Source: Enterococcus ureilyticus (GTDB lineage: Bacteria; Bacillota; Bacilli; Lactobacillales; Enterococcaceae). Taken from it: a DNA stretch of 64,000 nucleotides. Below the pieces are notes generated by a model. The model saw nothing but the letters and a program-made list of their open reading frames with translations, did not search any database and was not told the origin of the DNA. This document shows positions 63,284 to 64,000 of this stretch, one piece after another. Location: contig NZ_MIKC01000002.1 of assembly GCF_001730315.1 (NCBI RefSeq), positions 62,001-126,000 of the forward strand. The letters run 5' to 3'. How positions within the stretch are numbered: the stretch's first letter is position 1; every line of letters starts with the position of its first letter. The translations under genes were made by a program, and so were the position numbers.

Positions 63284-63470
63284 TTAAGTTAACTCAATTG
63301 AAAGAAGTCTTTGAAAATACTATTGAATTTATTTACATAAAAGACTTGCTAAAATAGTAAAGGAGTATTATAGTTGTTATCGAAATCAGTTATTTTGATT
63401 TTTTTCTACTATTTTTCAATTAAATCATAAATCGTAACCGATATTTTTGTTTGGACATCCAAATAAAAAT

Positions 63471-63561
63471 CTTAGGGGAGTAGCAGCATAGTCTATCTAT
63501 GTTTTTAGATCAACAGCAAGTGTGAAAACACTGGTCTAAGAATGAAATTGCGAGACCTAAG
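63471..63561 (+). ncRNA. yybP-ykoY manganese riboswitch aptamer
   Basis: The two conserved sides of this class are present: CTTAGGGGAGTAGC at the 5' side (63471-63484) and TTGCGAGACCTAAG at the 3' side (63548-63561), pairing as P1 through CTTAGG/CCTAAG. Inside are a CATAG/CTATG hairpin, a TTAGATC/GGTCTAA stem with the conserved ATCAACA loop side, and AGTGTGAAAACACT. This fits the Lactococcus aptamer (GGGGAGUAGC ... GCAAGACC). A terminator stem that shares the 3' P1 arm follows, so Mn2+ binding should favour readthrough. Confidence 0.82.
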
Positions 63562-63600
63562 TGTAAGGGCCAAGTGTCGTTTCACTTAGGTCTCTTGTTA
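63552..63600 (+). terminator. Riboswitch-controlled terminator
   Basis: GAGACCTAAGTG (63552-63563) pairs with CACTTAGGTCTC (63583-63594), then TTGTTATATT. The 5' arm is the 3' side of aptamer P1, so the two folds exclude each other. The T-run is short, so it may be leaky. Confidence 0.7.
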
Positions 63601-63720
63601 TATTCAAAAGTGACAGTAGCATCTCATTTTTTTATAAAAAAGTGTGGTATCCTATTGAACTTTCGCATTATCTAGCTTTGCAGGCAAGCCTGCTCAGCGT
63701 TTAAATTGGAGGAGAATCTT

Positions 63721-64000
63721 GTGGTAGAGAAGTCTAAAGTTTCGCATCATCAGAAATTGACCGCTGCTGGTCTGTTAGTAGCAATGGGTGTCGTTTATGG
63801 AGATATCGGAACAAGTCCGCTGTATGTAATGAAAGCGATCGTAGGTGACAATGGAGGTCTTCAAAATGTTTCCGAAAATTTCATTATTGGTGCGGTATCA
63901 TTGATTTTTTGGACATTAACGATTTTAACAACGATTAAATATGTTGTGATTGCGTTGAATGCGGATAACCATGGTGAAGGAGGAATATTTTCTTTATATA
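63721..64000 (+). CDS. kup: Kup-family potassium transporter, 5' end, cut by the window edge
   Basis: The first 93 residues. GTG start at 63721 after TTGGAGGAGAATCTT. Kup signature [20 protein letters not shown] then SPLYVMKAI in the first membrane segment, a second segment near 57-77, and [14 protein letters not shown] (the family's N.NGEGG.FALY). Kup takes up K+ with protons. It is the nearest gene to the manganese riboswitch. Confidence 0.93.
   Translation, partial: MVEKSKVSHHQKLTAAGLLVAMGVVYGDIGTSPLYVMKAIVGDNGGLQNVSENFIIGAVSLIFWTLTILTTIKYVVIALNADNHGEGGIFSLY

Larger units (their letters stand above)
63213..63720. other. 508-bp stretch before kup
   Basis: It holds the ATPase terminator, a plausible promoter TTGCTA, 16 bases, TATAGT (63347-63374), the riboswitch and its terminator, a possible second promoter with extended -10 TGTGGTATCCT (about 63643-63653), and a GCAGGC/GCCTGC hairpin (about 63680-63693) before the ribosome site GGAGGAG. 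A second promoter would allow kup expression that is independent of the riboswitch. Confidence 0.6.

Noticed and set aside
1-64000. tRNA, rRNA, CRISPR arrays, prophage or integrative-element boundaries
   Set aside because: No TTCGAATC-type T-arm context, no regularly spaced repeats, and no integrase, recombinase or phage structural genes were seen.

Overview
The window is low-GC Gram-positive chromosomal DNA and reads as an Enterococcus close to E. faecalis. Evidence: the gene block from the SFCGS/DUF4310-4312 cluster through ddl, murF, cshA, acpS, alr and mazF matches, from memory, the E. faecalis EF_0829-EF_0850 neighbourhood; Shine-Dalgarno sites are strong AGGAGG types; TTG and GTG starts are frequent; and most genes end in strong hairpin terminators. 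No rRNA, tRNA, CRISPR array or intact insertion sequence was seen. Protein names come from motif and family recognition by eye; no database search was run.

Layout. (a) 1-4.6 kb: the end of a membrane protein, a degenerate ABC ATPase, an FtsX-type permease, a normal ABC ATPase, and a membrane-anchored five-repeat PASTA protein without a kinase domain. (b) 5.2-6.9 kb: a solitary MazF-like toxin and a Gfo/Idh/MocA oxidoreductase. (c) 7.4-17.4 kb: a catabolic cluster with a PRD/EIIB-like regulator, a small PRD protein, the uncharacterised SFCGS-DUF4312-DUF4311-DUF4310 set (probable new transporter), an unlisted 42-aa membrane peptide, a DUF871/MupG-like hydrolase, an amidohydrolase, DgaE-like ammonia lyase, DgaF-like KDPG aldolase and a PfkB sugar kinase. 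The enzymes imply import of an amino-sugar-acid conjugate, hydrolysis, deacetylation, ammonia elimination and aldol cleavage to pyruvate and glyceraldehyde 3-phosphate. (d) 17.6-26.1 kb: a GyrB-like pseudo-ATPase, a YaiI/YqxD protein, ddl, murF, cshA, acpS, alr and a second mazF. (e) 26.5-30.1 kb: envelope operon of a two-TM protein, a coiled-coil scaffold and a LysM protein, then signal peptidase I. (f) 30.3-42.4 kb: an Mga-like regulator divergent from a Nox-family flavoenzyme whose Cys42 is Ser, a YhgE/Pip protein, a CDF metal exporter, a membrane MutS-like ATPase and a KimA-like potassium importer. (g) 42.6-46.0 kb: an opuCABCD osmolyte importer on the minus strand. (h) 46.3-51.6 kb: a processive GT2 synthase operon and a PadR/HAAS-DUF4097 pair. 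(i) 51.8-55.7 kb: a hypothetical gene, a candidate small RNA, a VOC dioxygenase, queA and an Spx paralogue. (j) 56.1-59.9 kb: a minimal class II lanthipeptide locus: complete LanM, then a 55-codon precursor with its own promoter, flanked by a membrane protein/XRE regulator pair. (k) 60.6-64 kb: a P2A calcium-type ATPase, a yybP-ykoY manganese riboswitch with terminator, and the start of a Kup potassium transporter.

The most promising undescribed systems are the SFCGS/DUF4310-4312 transporter plus dga-like pathway (9.3-17.4 kb) and the compact lanthipeptide locus (56.1-59.2 kb). Other notable points are the Mn2+ riboswitch in front of kup, the C42S Nox homologue, the catalytically dead GyrB paralogue and a CcpA-site promoter at 60.35-60.40 kb with no gene behind it.
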